Shown here piece by piece: positions 51,276 to 58,625 of a stretch of DNA of 64,000 nucleotides. Below the pieces are notes generated by a model. It was not told the origin of the DNA. It worked only from the letters and a program-made list of their open reading frames with translations, and did no database searches. Where the stretch lies: assembly GCA_016201285.1 (NCBI GenBank), contig JACQDE010000069.1:1-64000 (forward strand), read 5' to 3'. Position 1 is the first letter of the stretch. Every line of letters starts with the position of its first letter. This DNA comes from Acidobacteriota bacterium (GTDB taxonomy: Bacteria > Acidobacteriota > Terriglobia > Acidiferrales > UBA7541). The translations under genes and the position numbers were made by a program.

Positions 51276-52274
51276 ATGAAACGCACAGTGCAGTTAGCTG
51301 GTGGAATCGAACAGCTTTACGGAACCCTCGACGAGAACGTCAAGCTCCTGGAATCCTCACTCCGCGTCACCACGCACCTTTCCGACGACAAGATCGAGAT
51401 CGAAGGCGAGCCTGCCCAAGTGGAGCGCGCGGCGCGCATCCTGGACGAGTACAATCAACTCGTGCGCGAGGGGCACGTGTTCAACAACGGCGAGGTGAAG
51501 TCGCTCTTCCGTCTGGCCACGCAGGAGCCGGACATGGCGCTACGGCGGGTGGTGTCGCCGGAGCGGCCGCGGCACTTCGGGAAGAAGAACATCGCGCCGA
51601 AAAGCCCGAACCAGCGGCGGTACATGGAGTGCATGGAAAAGTTTGACATGGTGTTCGCCATCGGGCCGGGCGGCACCGGGAAGACGTATCTCGCGGTGGC
51701 CATGGCCGTCTCCGCGCTGCTGACCAAGCAGGTGAGCCGCATCATCCTGGCGCGGCCGGCGGTGGAAGCCGGCGAGCGGCTGGGATTTCTGCCGGGCACG
51801 CTGCAGCAAAAGGTGGACCCGTACATGCGGCCGCTGTATGACGCGCTTTACGACATGCTGGACGCGGACAAGCTGGAGCGCTATCTGGAGAAGGGAATCA
51901 TCGAGGTGGCGCCGCTCGCATTCATGCGCGGGCGCACGCTGAACGAATCATTTGTCATCCTGGACGAGGCGCAGAACACCACCAGCGAGCAGATGAAGAT
52001 GTTTCTGACGCGCCTGGGGTTCGATTCGAAGGCTGTGATCACTGGGGACATTACGCAGATTGACCTGCCCGCGGACCGGCGGTCGGGGATGATCGAGGCC
52101 ATCGAGGTGGTGGGAAAGGTCGAAGGCATCGCGATGGTCTATTTCGACGAGCACGACGTGGTGCGACACAACCTGGTGCAGCGTATCATTCGGGCGTATG
52201 AAACGTTTGAAGGCGCCGGGCCCGTCCCGAAATTTCGGGACGGCGTGAACAAGACGCCGCGTGAAAACGGATGA
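51276..52274 (+). CDS. phoH: PhoH-family ATPase
   Basis: A 332-residue PhoH protein: an N-terminal KH-like part (LDENVKLLESSLRVTTHLSD) and the P-loop domain with Walker A FAIGPGGTGKTYLAVAMAVS. Also present are LARPAVEAGERLGFLPG, FMRGRTLNESFVILDEAQNT and VITGDITQIDLP. PhoH is probably an RNA-associated ATPase/helicase; it neighbours ybeY in many bacteria, as here. The usual ending near RIIRAYE is extended by about 24 residues, partly encoded by a 22-base palindrome. A seven-codon frame (51232-51255) after AGGAGG lies in the leader. Confidence 0.94.
   Translation: MKRTVQLAGGIEQLYGTLDENVKLLESSLRVTTHLSDDKIEIEGEPAQVERAARILDEYNQLVREGHVFNNGEVKSLFRLATQEPDMALRRVVSPERPRHFGKKNIAPKSPNQRRYMECMEKFDMVFAIGPGGTGKTYLAVAMAVSALLTKQVSRIILARPAVEAGERLGFLPGTLQQKVDPYMRPLYDALYDMLDADKLERYLEKGIIEVAPLAFMRGRTLNESFVILDEAQNTTSEQMKMFLTRLGFDSKAVITGDITQIDLPADRRSGMIEAIEVVGKVEGIAMVYFDEHDVVRHNLVQRIIRAYETFEGAGPVPKFRDGVNKTPRENG
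52222..52243. repeat. 22-base perfect palindrome in the phoH tail
   Basis: CCGTCCCGAAA is followed immediately by TTTCGGGACGG, self-complementary throughout. It encodes part of the extra C-terminal residues GPVPKFRDGV. A near copy lies at 52336-52353. Confidence 0.8.
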
Positions 52275-52335
52275 AGCGAATCCGCGAAGTAACCGGCCTC
52301 CCGAAGCAGCGGGACCGGCGCGCGGGGGCCGGGCG

Positions 52336-52353
52336 GTCCCGAAGTTTCGGGAC
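52336..52353. repeat. Second copy of the GTCCCGAA palindrome
   Basis: GTCCCGAAGTTTCGGGAC, with only the two central bases unpaired, lies between phoH and ybeY. It differs by one base from the core of the copy inside phoH. Confidence 0.8.
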
Positions 52354-52412
52354 GCTGGCGCTTGCTCCCAGGCGCTCCCCTCTGTAGATTTAGCACAGCC
52401 AACAGGCCGGGC

Positions 52413-52862
52413 ATGATCCTCAACCGTCAAAGCCGCGTGCGAGTCGCGCTGGCGCCGCTCGACAATTTCGTGCGGCGAGTCCGGCAAGAATTGCGCCTGA
52501 ACGGGCGCGAGACGGCGATTTGCTTGGTAACTGACGCGGAGATGGCGCGGATGAACAAGACGTACCGAGGAAAGAGGGGGCCAACGGATGTGCTGTCGTT
52601 TCCGGCGGACGCGGTGGCCGCTGCTCGCCGGGGAGGAATCCATGCCGGCCTAAAGGCCGGCGCTACATTCCTGGGGGACATTGCGATTGCGCCGGGAGTG
52701 GCGCGGAAGAACGCAAAGCGGTACGAGCGGACACTCCCCAATGAGCTGCGCATCTTGATCTTGCATGGCGTGTTGCACCTGATGGGATACGATCACGAAA
52801 CCGATCGCGGACAGATGGAGCGGAAGGAGCGCCGCCTGCGCCGCCGGCTGGGCCTGGAGTAA
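52413..52862 (+). CDS. ybeY: Endoribonuclease YbeY (rRNA maturation)
   Basis: A 149-residue zinc endoribonuclease for 16S rRNA 3' processing and quality control. The metal motif is HGVLHLMGYDHETD (HxxxHxxxxxH); TDVLSFP and LGDIAIAPGVA are typical. Between LSFP and LGD the loop is about 11 residues longer than in E. coli. The extra AGLKAGAT is encoded by a 24-base sequence identical to an intergenic repeat at 56165-56188. The ATG at 52413 is chosen from the conserved start. It is followed three bases later by the CBS gene. Confidence 0.93.
   Translation: MILNRQSRVRVALAPLDNFVRRVRQELRLNGRETAICLVTDAEMARMNKTYRGKRGPTDVLSFPADAVAAARRGGIHAGLKAGATFLGDIAIAPGVARKNAKRYERTLPNELRILILHGVLHLMGYDHETDRGQMERKERRLRRRLGLE
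52643..52666. repeat. GCCGGCCTAAAGGCCGGC repeat inside ybeY
   Basis: A 24-base sequence made of an 18-base palindrome-with-loop, preceded by T and followed by GCTAC. It is identical to 56165-56188. In frame it encodes AGLKAGAT. Confidence 0.85.
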
Positions 52863-52865
52863 GCG

Positions 52866-54161
52866 ATGGAGATTTTCCTCTATTGGCTTGCGGTGCTGGC
52901 GTTGAACGCCGGGCTCGTGGTGTTTTCTTATCTCGACCGCATCTACCGCGAACTGGGGCGCGTGAGCACGGGGCGTGTACACGCGAATCTTGACATTTTT
53001 GAGGTGGAGGTCGAGCCGCGGCTGGGAATGGACCGGCGGCGGGCGGCGCTGACGTTTGGCCTGCTGGCCAACCTGTGGCTGGCGCTGGTGGCGGTGGTGA
53101 CGGTGCGCGGCGTCAATCTGCTGGTCCTCCGCGACTGGGAAGCGCTGGTTCAGTTATTTTTTCTGCTCACGATTGAAGTTTTGCTCGGCGTGCAGGTAAT
53201 CCCGTACCTGCTGCTGGCGCGGAGCACTGGGCGGTGGCTGCGGCCGCTGCTGCTGACGGTGCGCATGTTTGCAGGAGTGGTGTGGCCGCTGCGGGCGCTG
53301 GTGGAAGTGGGCGCGTCGGTGATCCGCTTTGCGGAGGAAGCGCCGGGCGCGCAACAAGCGCAGCAGGAGGGCATTGAGCAGCTTGTCGAAGCCGCGGAGG
53401 AGGAAGGCATCCTGAAGCGCGAGCAGGCGCACCTGATCGAACAGGTGGTGGAGTTCACGGACAAGCGCGTGCGGGACGTGATGACGCCGCGGCCGGACGT
53501 GGTGGCCATCCCGGCGGAAGCCAGCGTGGAGCAGTTGCGGCGACTGCTGGTGGAGACGAAGTTTTCGCGGATTCCGGCGTACGAAGGCTCGCTCGATCAG
53601 GCGATCGGCGTGGTGTATGCGCGGGACATCCTGGGCATCCCGGAAAGCGAGGCGGCGCGGCGCGGCGTGCGCGAACTGGCGCGCCCGGCGATCTTTGTGC
53701 CAGAGACAAAGCTCGGATCGCAGCTTTTGAAAGAGTTGCAGCAGAAGAACCAGCAGATGGCGCTGGTGATTGACGAGTACGGGTCGGTGGCCGGGCTGGT
53801 GACGGTGGAGGATTTGATCGAGGAGATCGTCGGGGAAATCGGGGAAGAGGACCGCGCGCAACTCCACGGCGGGCCGGACATCGTGCGGGAAGAAGACGGC
53901 GGGCTGCTGATCCGCGGAAGCGTGCCGCTCGAAAAAGTGTGCGAGCTGTTCGGCGTCGAACTTCCTTCAGACCCAAGCATTGCCGGAGCCACCACGATTG
54001 CCGGGCTGCTGAACAGCGTCGCGGGCCACGTGCCCAAAGCAGGCGAGGCCATTGACTACGACGGCCTGCGGTTCGAAGTGGTCGAAGCCAACCAGCGCAA
54101 AGTCCTGCGCCTGCGGGCGCGGCGGCGGGCGGAGCCCGCGGTCCAGGCGACGCAGGCCTGA
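52866..54161 (+). CDS. CNNM/CBS-domain membrane protein (hemolysin C / CorC type)
   Basis: A 431-residue protein. Hydrophobic segments at about 3-20, 65-85, 95-115 and 130-150 form a divergent CNNM-like membrane domain. Next comes a linker (EQLVEAAEEEGILKREQAHL) and a CBS pair (about 200-325: DKRVRDVMTPRPDVVAIPAE, FSRIPAYEGSLDQAIGVVYA, MALVIDEYGSVAGLVTVEDL). A CorC-HlyC transporter-associated domain (about 345-415) ends the protein. Relatives export Mg or Co ions. It follows ybeY as in many bacteria. The membrane part is unlike the classic CNNM sequence, so transport is inferred. Confidence 0.87.
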   Translation: MEIFLYWLAVLALNAGLVVFSYLDRIYRELGRVSTGRVHANLDIFEVEVEPRLGMDRRRAALTFGLLANLWLALVAVVTVRGVNLLVLRDWEALVQLFFLLTIEVLLGVQVIPYLLLARSTGRWLRPLLLTVRMFAGVVWPLRALVEVGASVIRFAEEAPGAQQAQQEGIEQLVEAAEEEGILKREQAHLIEQVVEFTDKRVRDVMTPRPDVVAIPAEASVEQLRRLLVETKFSRIPAYEGSLDQAIGVVYARDILGIPESEAARRGVRELARPAIFVPETKLGSQLLKELQQKNQQMALVIDEYGSVAGLVTVEDLIEEIVGEIGEEDRAQLHGGPDIVREEDGGLLIRGSVPLEKVCELFGVELPSDPSIAGATTIAGLLNSVAGHVPKAGEAIDYDGLRFEVVEANQRKVLRLRARRRAEPAVQATQA

Positions 54162-54290
54162 AATTCAGCGTCATCAGCCAGTCAAGACTTCCTTCCGAAT
54201 CAGAACCACGCTGTATTTCGCCTTTGCATGTGGTAGAAGAATTGGTTCCATGCGCTGTGCGAAGTGCGCGCCCGCGTCCTTGGAGGAATC

Positions 54291-56072
54291 ATGAAGCAAC
54301 GACACATTGTCTGGCTTTTCGTATTGGGGGTTCTGCTGGCGTTGCCGGCGCTAGGGAGGGCCCAGGCGCCGCCTCAGGAGCCGAAAGACATCGACCTCAT
54401 CTGGGCCGTGAAAATCCCCATGCGGGACGGCGTAAAGCTGAACGGCACGGTGTACAAGCCGAAGCCGCAGGCGGAGCCGCTGCCGGTGGTGTTCACCTTC
54501 ACGCCGTACATTTCGGACACCTACCACGAGCGGGCGATGTATTTCTCGCGCAACGGGTACGTCTATGTGCTGGTGGACGTGCGCGGACGCGGCAACTCGG
54601 AAGGGAAGTTCGAGCCGTTCGCGAACGAGGGCCGCGACGGTCACGACGTCGTGGAATGGCTGGCCAAGCAGCCGTGGTCCGACGGCATGGTAACCATGTG
54701 GGGCGGTTCCTACGCGGGCTTTGACCAGTGGACGGTGCTCAAGGAATTTCCGCCGCACTTGAGCACGATCGTGCCGGTGGCCGCCGCGCACCCGGGGATT
54801 GACTTTCCCTTCCAGAACAACATTTTCACGTCCTACGAAACGCAGTGGCTCACCTATACGAGCGGGGTGACGCCGCAGGTGAACTTGTTCGGCGAGCAGT
54901 CGTTCTGGATTCAGAAATTCCGCGAGATGTACAAGGCACACGCAGCGTTTCGCGAGCTGGACAAGATTGTGGGCAACCCATCGCCGGTGTTTCAGAAGTG
55001 GCTGGACCATCCGATCCCGGACGCGTATTACGACGTGATGGCGCCGAACGCCGAACAGTACAAGCGCATGAGCGTGCCGATTCTGTCCATCACCGGACAT
55101 TACGACGGCGACCAGCCGGGAGCCCTGGAGTTCTACAAGCGGCACATGCAGTCCGGCACCCCCACGGCGAAAGAGAACCACTACCTGATCATCGGGCCGT
55201 GGGACCACGCGGGCACGCGGACGCCGCGGCGCGAAGTGGGCGGGCTGCGTTTCGGCGAGGCCAGCATACTCGACATGAACAAGCTGCACCGCGAGTGGTA
55301 CGACTGGACGATGAAGAGCGGGAAGAAGCCGGAGTTTTTGAAGAAACGCGTGGCGTACTACGTCGTCGGGCCGGAGGCGGAGAACTGGAAGTACGCGGAC
55401 ACGCTCGAAGCGATTTCCAACGAGAAGCGCACGTTCTATCTGCATTCGCAGGGCAACGCCAACGACGCGTTCCGATCGGGCGAGTTGCGCACAGATCCGC
55501 CGGGCGACCTGAAACCGGACCTCTGGGCCTACGATCCGCTGGATACGCGGCCGGGCGAGTTGGAGAGACAGCCGGGGCAGAACTACCTGACCGACCAGAC
55601 GCTCGCGCTGAATCTGTTTGGGAACGGCGCGGTGTATCACAGTGGCCCGTTCGGAGAGGCGACGGAGATTTCCGGATACGTCAAGCTGACGGCGTGGATT
55701 GCGATGGACGTGCCTGACACGGATTTTGTGGCCACGCTGTATGAGATCAGGCCGGATGGGACGAGTATCCAGCTCACGCAGCAGTTGCAGAGGGCGAGGT
55801 ACCGCGAGTCGCTCCGCGAGGAAAAGCTGGTGAAGCACGGGGAAATCAACCGGTACGAATTCGACAAATTCACGTGGTTTTCGCGACGGATTTCCAAGGG
55901 CAGCCGGTTGCGGCTGGTGATTGGGTGCGTGAACAGCATCCAGGCAGAGAAGAATTACAACAGCGGCGGGGTAGTGGCAAGCGAGACAGGGAAGGACGCG
56001 CGGACGGCGCACGTCACGCTGTACCATGACGCGCAGCATCCGAGCGCGCTGGAACTGCCGATTGTGAAGTAG
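54291..56072 (+). CDS. Secreted CocE/NonD-family hydrolase
   Basis: A 593-residue serine hydrolase with a signal peptide (about 1-21, cleavage after GRA). The alpha/beta-hydrolase core has RDGVKLNGTVYKPK and VDVRGRGNSEGKFEPF; the nucleophile is in GGSYAGFDQW and ITGHYDGDQPGA and GPWDHAGTRTP supply the acid and His. A jelly-roll C-terminal domain (about 395-590) begins SEGATEISGYVKLTAWIAMD-like. Such enzymes are X-Pro aminopeptidases, cocaine-esterase-like or peptide-acylase enzymes; substrate unknown. GGAGG lies five bases before the ATG; a strong hairpin follows the stop. Confidence 0.88.
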   Translation: MKQRHIVWLFVLGVLLALPALGRAQAPPQEPKDIDLIWAVKIPMRDGVKLNGTVYKPKPQAEPLPVVFTFTPYISDTYHERAMYFSRNGYVYVLVDVRGRGNSEGKFEPFANEGRDGHDVVEWLAKQPWSDGMVTMWGGSYAGFDQWTVLKEFPPHLSTIVPVAAAHPGIDFPFQNNIFTSYETQWLTYTSGVTPQVNLFGEQSFWIQKFREMYKAHAAFRELDKIVGNPSPVFQKWLDHPIPDAYYDVMAPNAEQYKRMSVPILSITGHYDGDQPGALEFYKRHMQSGTPTAKENHYLIIGPWDHAGTRTPRREVGGLRFGEASILDMNKLHREWYDWTMKSGKKPEFLKKRVAYYVVGPEAENWKYADTLEAISNEKRTFYLHSQGNANDAFRSGELRTDPPGDLKPDLWAYDPLDTRPGELERQPGQNYLTDQTLALNLFGNGAVYHSGPFGEATEISGYVKLTAWIAMDVPDTDFVATLYEIRPDGTSIQLTQQLQRARYRESLREEKLVKHGEINRYEFDKFTWFSRRISKGSRLRLVIGCVNSIQAEKNYNSGGVVASETGKDARTAHVTLYHDAQHPSALELPIVK

Positions 56073-56081
56073 CGTGGAAAG

Positions 56082-56112
56082 AGGAAGGCCGCCATGAATC
56101 GGCGGCCTTCCT
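56082..56112 (+). terminator. Strong hairpin after the CocE gene
   Basis: AGGAAGGCCGCC (56082-56093) pairs over all 12 bases with GGCGGCCTTCCT (56101-56112), loop ATGAATC, ten bases after the stop. No long T-run follows. A second hairpin (AAGGCGC/GCGCCTT, 56125-56149) lies next to it, so the region probably ends both this gene and the convergent globin gene. Confidence 0.65.
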
Positions 56113-56164
56113 GAGGGTTCTTGGAAGGCGCGTCCCTCAGGGGCGCCTTCGTGGTTCCAACCCC

Positions 56165-56188
56165 TGCCGGCCTAAAGGCCGGCGCTAC
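56165..56188. repeat. GCCGGCCTAAAGGCCGGC repeat, intergenic copy
   Basis: Identical over 24 bases to the copy inside ybeY (52643-52666). Here it lies between the CocE and globin genes. Confidence 0.85.
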
Positions 56189-56248
56189 GCTCCCAAGGAG
56201 AGCGGCCACGGTGGCGCGCCCCTACCAGTCGCTGCTGCCGAACGTTGG

Positions 56249-56719
56249 CTACTGTTTCTTCATCGGGGCGGGAGCCACGATGTCGGCCTTCATGCTCGAT
56301 ATGGCGGCGAGCACTTCATCCTTTTCCTTCTGAGGGACCTTGAACTTGTCGAGGGTGGCGACGAGGTGATTCACGGAGACTTCCCAATCGCTCTCGGTAA
56401 TGTTCAGGCCTTCGTGGGCCACTTTCATGCTGCGGCCGATGTAGATGCAGGGGCCACCGGTGGCGGCGCAGAGCTGGTCCACAATGAGTTGGCGGATTCT
56501 CCCCAACGAATCCTTGCTGTGGCCGCCGAAGAAGTGGCCGACCTGCTTGTCAGTGGCTAGGCGGCCAATAAAGTCGTCGGTGACAGCGGCCAGGGCGTCA
56601 TAGCCGCCCAGGCGCCTGTAGAGCGATTCCTGTTTCATCTGCGCTGCAACGCCGGCAGCACCGATCAGCAGCGCTACGAGCATGGCTGCTGCCAGTAGCC
56701 TCACGGATACCATCTTCAT
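56249..56719 (-). CDS. Exported truncated hemoglobin (group I type)
   Basis: A 156-residue protein: signal peptide (about 1-27, LLAAAMLVALLIGAAGVAAQ) followed by a truncated globin (about 30-150). The globin part has LYRRLGGYDALAAVTDDFIG, FFGGHSKDSLGRIRQLIVDQ, CAATGGPCIYIGRSMKVAHE with the proximal His, and LVATLDKFKVPQKEKDEVLA. TrHbs bind oxygen or NO; most are cytoplasmic, so export is unusual and suggests periplasmic NO or oxygen chemistry. The ATG at 56719 follows AAAGGAG. Confidence 0.87.
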   Translation of the reverse strand: MKMVSVRLLAAAMLVALLIGAAGVAAQMKQESLYRRLGGYDALAAVTDDFIGRLATDKQVGHFFGGHSKDSLGRIRQLIVDQLCAATGGPCIYIGRSMKVAHEGLNITESDWEVSVNHLVATLDKFKVPQKEKDEVLAAISSMKADIVAPAPMKKQ

Positions 56720-56867
56720 TTGTTGATTCTCCTTTGAGAAAGTTGGGACACCTGCGCACGCGTGCGGCGCATAAATGTGGAGCATGGTTGTCCCTATGGT
56801 TGAGTACGGATTCTACGGCAAATTGGATGTGAGGAGGAAGGCTAAGCGGAAATTGCGTGGTGCGACC

Positions 56868-57536
56868 CTACTTGGCGCGGGATTGTTCTGCCATCTCTGC
56901 AAACGCCTTGCGCCAGCTTGGGGAGAGCAGGGGGCAGGCGGCGAGGCGGAGAGCGGTCTCTCGGTCGGCGCCGTCACGATAAAGTGCAAAAACGCGGGCG
57001 ATGGGCATGTCCGGGAAGGGACGCTCGACGAGGCGGACGTCCTGGCCGGCTTCGACGTGGCCTTCGATGAGGACGCGAAAGTACCAACCGCCGCGGGCGG
57101 ACTTCATCACGAGCGCGGGCAAATCCGGGAGGCGCCACTTGCGGGCTAGATTCACGCAGGGCTGGCGCGGCTGGGAGACTTGCAGAACGGCGTCGCCGAC
57201 GGCGTAGGTGTCGCCGACGCAAACGGAGAGTTCGTCCTGGCCGCTGATGGTGAAGTTTTCGCCGAAGCCGCCGTGGGGGAATTCGAGCGGCGCCAGTTCG
57301 CGGTTCCAGTCAGGGTAGTGTTCGGCGGAGTAGCCCAGCACCGCTTTGTTCGGGCCGCCGTGATGCTTCGTATCCGCCTGGCCGTCTCCGGCAAGGTTCG
57401 TCCGCCCAAGCCACACCGGGCCCTTTACTGAATCCTTGAAAATTCCGCTCCGCCACGGCTGTTCGAGCGGATCGCTGGCATCCGCGCGGCCGTGGTCTTT
57501 CGGCATTCCGACGTGAATGGCAACGAGAATGGCCAA
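56868..57536 (-). CDS. MOSC-domain protein (YiiM-like)
   Basis: A 222-residue protein with a MOSC domain (about 30-165): KHHGGPNKAVLGYSAEHYPD, HGGFGENFTISGQDELSVCV and the conserved Cys in VSQPRQPCVNLARKW. A C-terminal 3-alpha domain follows (ETALRLAACPLLSPSWRKAF). YiiM-type proteins use a molybdenum cofactor to reduce N-hydroxylated compounds. The start at 57536 has no ribosome site that I can see; the sequence MAILVAIHVGMPKDHG is typical. It diverges from era. Confidence 0.87.
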   Translation of the reverse strand: MAILVAIHVGMPKDHGRADASDPLEQPWRSGIFKDSVKGPVWLGRTNLAGDGQADTKHHGGPNKAVLGYSAEHYPDWNRELAPLEFPHGGFGENFTISGQDELSVCVGDTYAVGDAVLQVSQPRQPCVNLARKWRLPDLPALVMKSARGGWYFRVLIEGHVEAGQDVRLVERPFPDMPIARVFALYRDGADRETALRLAACPLLSPSWRKAFAEMAEQSRAK

Positions 57537-57607
57537 AGAACCTCCGCCCTGCGGCGGTCGTTCTCCGTTACCCGCTGGGCCGGGCTTCTTGTTATCATGG
57601 GTTGCGC

Positions 57608-58531
57608 ATGGGATTCAAATCAGGATTCGCGGCAATACTTGGGCGGCCGAACGCGGGGAAGTCCACGCTCGTGAACCGGCTGGTGGGACAGAAGGTGGCA
57701 ATCGTGTCGCCGAAGCCGCAGACGACGCGAAACCGCATTCAGGGGATCGTGAACCGCGATGACGCGCAGATCGTGCTGATTGACACGCCGGGGATTCACA
57801 AGCCGGAGAACGAACTCGGGCGGCAGATGATGGAGGAGGTGCGGCAGGCGCTCGAGGCGCTGGACGTGCTGCTGCTGATCGTGGACGCAAGCGCAGGGTT
57901 TGGCGGCGGCGACCGGTTTGCGCTGGAGATGGTCAAGAACGCGAAGGCGCCGGCGATCCTGCTGCTGAACAAGGTGGACGCCATTGCCAAGGAGCGGCTG
58001 CTGCCGTTGATCGACCGCTACAGCAAGGAGCACGAGTTTGTAGAGATCATCCCGATTTCGGCGCTGACCGGCGACGGGCTCGAGATCGTGCTCGACACAG
58101 TCGTGAACCGGCTGCCGGAGAGTCCGCCGTATTTTCCGCCGGAGCAGTACACCGACCAGCCGGAACGGTTTCTAGCGGGAGAAATCGTGCGTGAGAAAGC
58201 GATTGTGGCGAGCCGGCAGGAGGTTCCGTACGCGATTGCGGTGCTCGTGGACAGCTTCGAAGAGAGCGCGAAGCTGATCCGCATCCGCGCGACACTCTAC
58301 GTGGAACGGGACGGGCAAAAGGGCATCCTGATCGGCAAGGGCGGCGCGATGCTGAAAAAGATCGGCACCGAGGCGCGGCTGGAGCTGGAAGAATTGCTGG
58401 GCACAAAGATCTTTCTAGGGCTTCATGTGAAAGTGCAGGAAGACTGGCGCGACCGGCCAGCGCTGGTGCGGCAGCTTGATTGGCACCGGCAGTTGGAGCG
58501 GATTGGCGAGCGCGAGGAAAGCGAGTCCTGA
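57608..58531 (+). CDS. era: GTPase Era
   Basis: A 307-residue 16S-rRNA-binding GTPase for 30S assembly. G1 AILGRPNAGKSTLVNRL, switch region PQTTRNRIQGIVNRDD, G3 IDTPGIHKPENELGRQM, G4 LLLNKVD and G5 SALTG are all present. The C-terminal KH domain has GQKGILIGKGGAMLKKIGTE. The ATG at 57608 is preferred to a TTG two codons upstream. Full length; no operon partner on the same strand. Confidence 0.97.
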   Translation: MGFKSGFAAILGRPNAGKSTLVNRLVGQKVAIVSPKPQTTRNRIQGIVNRDDAQIVLIDTPGIHKPENELGRQMMEEVRQALEALDVLLLIVDASAGFGGGDRFALEMVKNAKAPAILLLNKVDAIAKERLLPLIDRYSKEHEFVEIIPISALTGDGLEIVLDTVVNRLPESPPYFPPEQYTDQPERFLAGEIVREKAIVASRQEVPYAIAVLVDSFEESAKLIRIRATLYVERDGQKGILIGKGGAMLKKIGTEARLELEELLGTKIFLGLHVKVQEDWRDRPALVRQLDWHRQLERIGEREESES

Positions 58532-58571
58532 CTCAAAACTCATTCGTCCTGTCGAGGAAATCCATATAAGA

Positions 58572-58600
58572 AGCAGATCCCTCGCTGCGCTCGGGATGAC
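58572..58600. repeat. Dispersed repeat, CTCGCT-CGCTCGG type, copy B
   Basis: AGCAGATCCCTCGCTGCGCT followed by CGGGATGAC lies between era and ntrX. It matches the copy at 37036-37064 closely and shares its core with repeat-like DNA at 34679-34715 and inside hyuB. Confidence 0.65.
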
Positions 58601-58625
58601 ACCCGATTGTTTTTCTGCCGCCCAG

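Noticed and set aside
54351-56039. 562-codon open frame antisense to the CocE gene
   Set aside because: The sense frame has a signal peptide, catalytic motifs and a ribosome site; the antisense frame has none.
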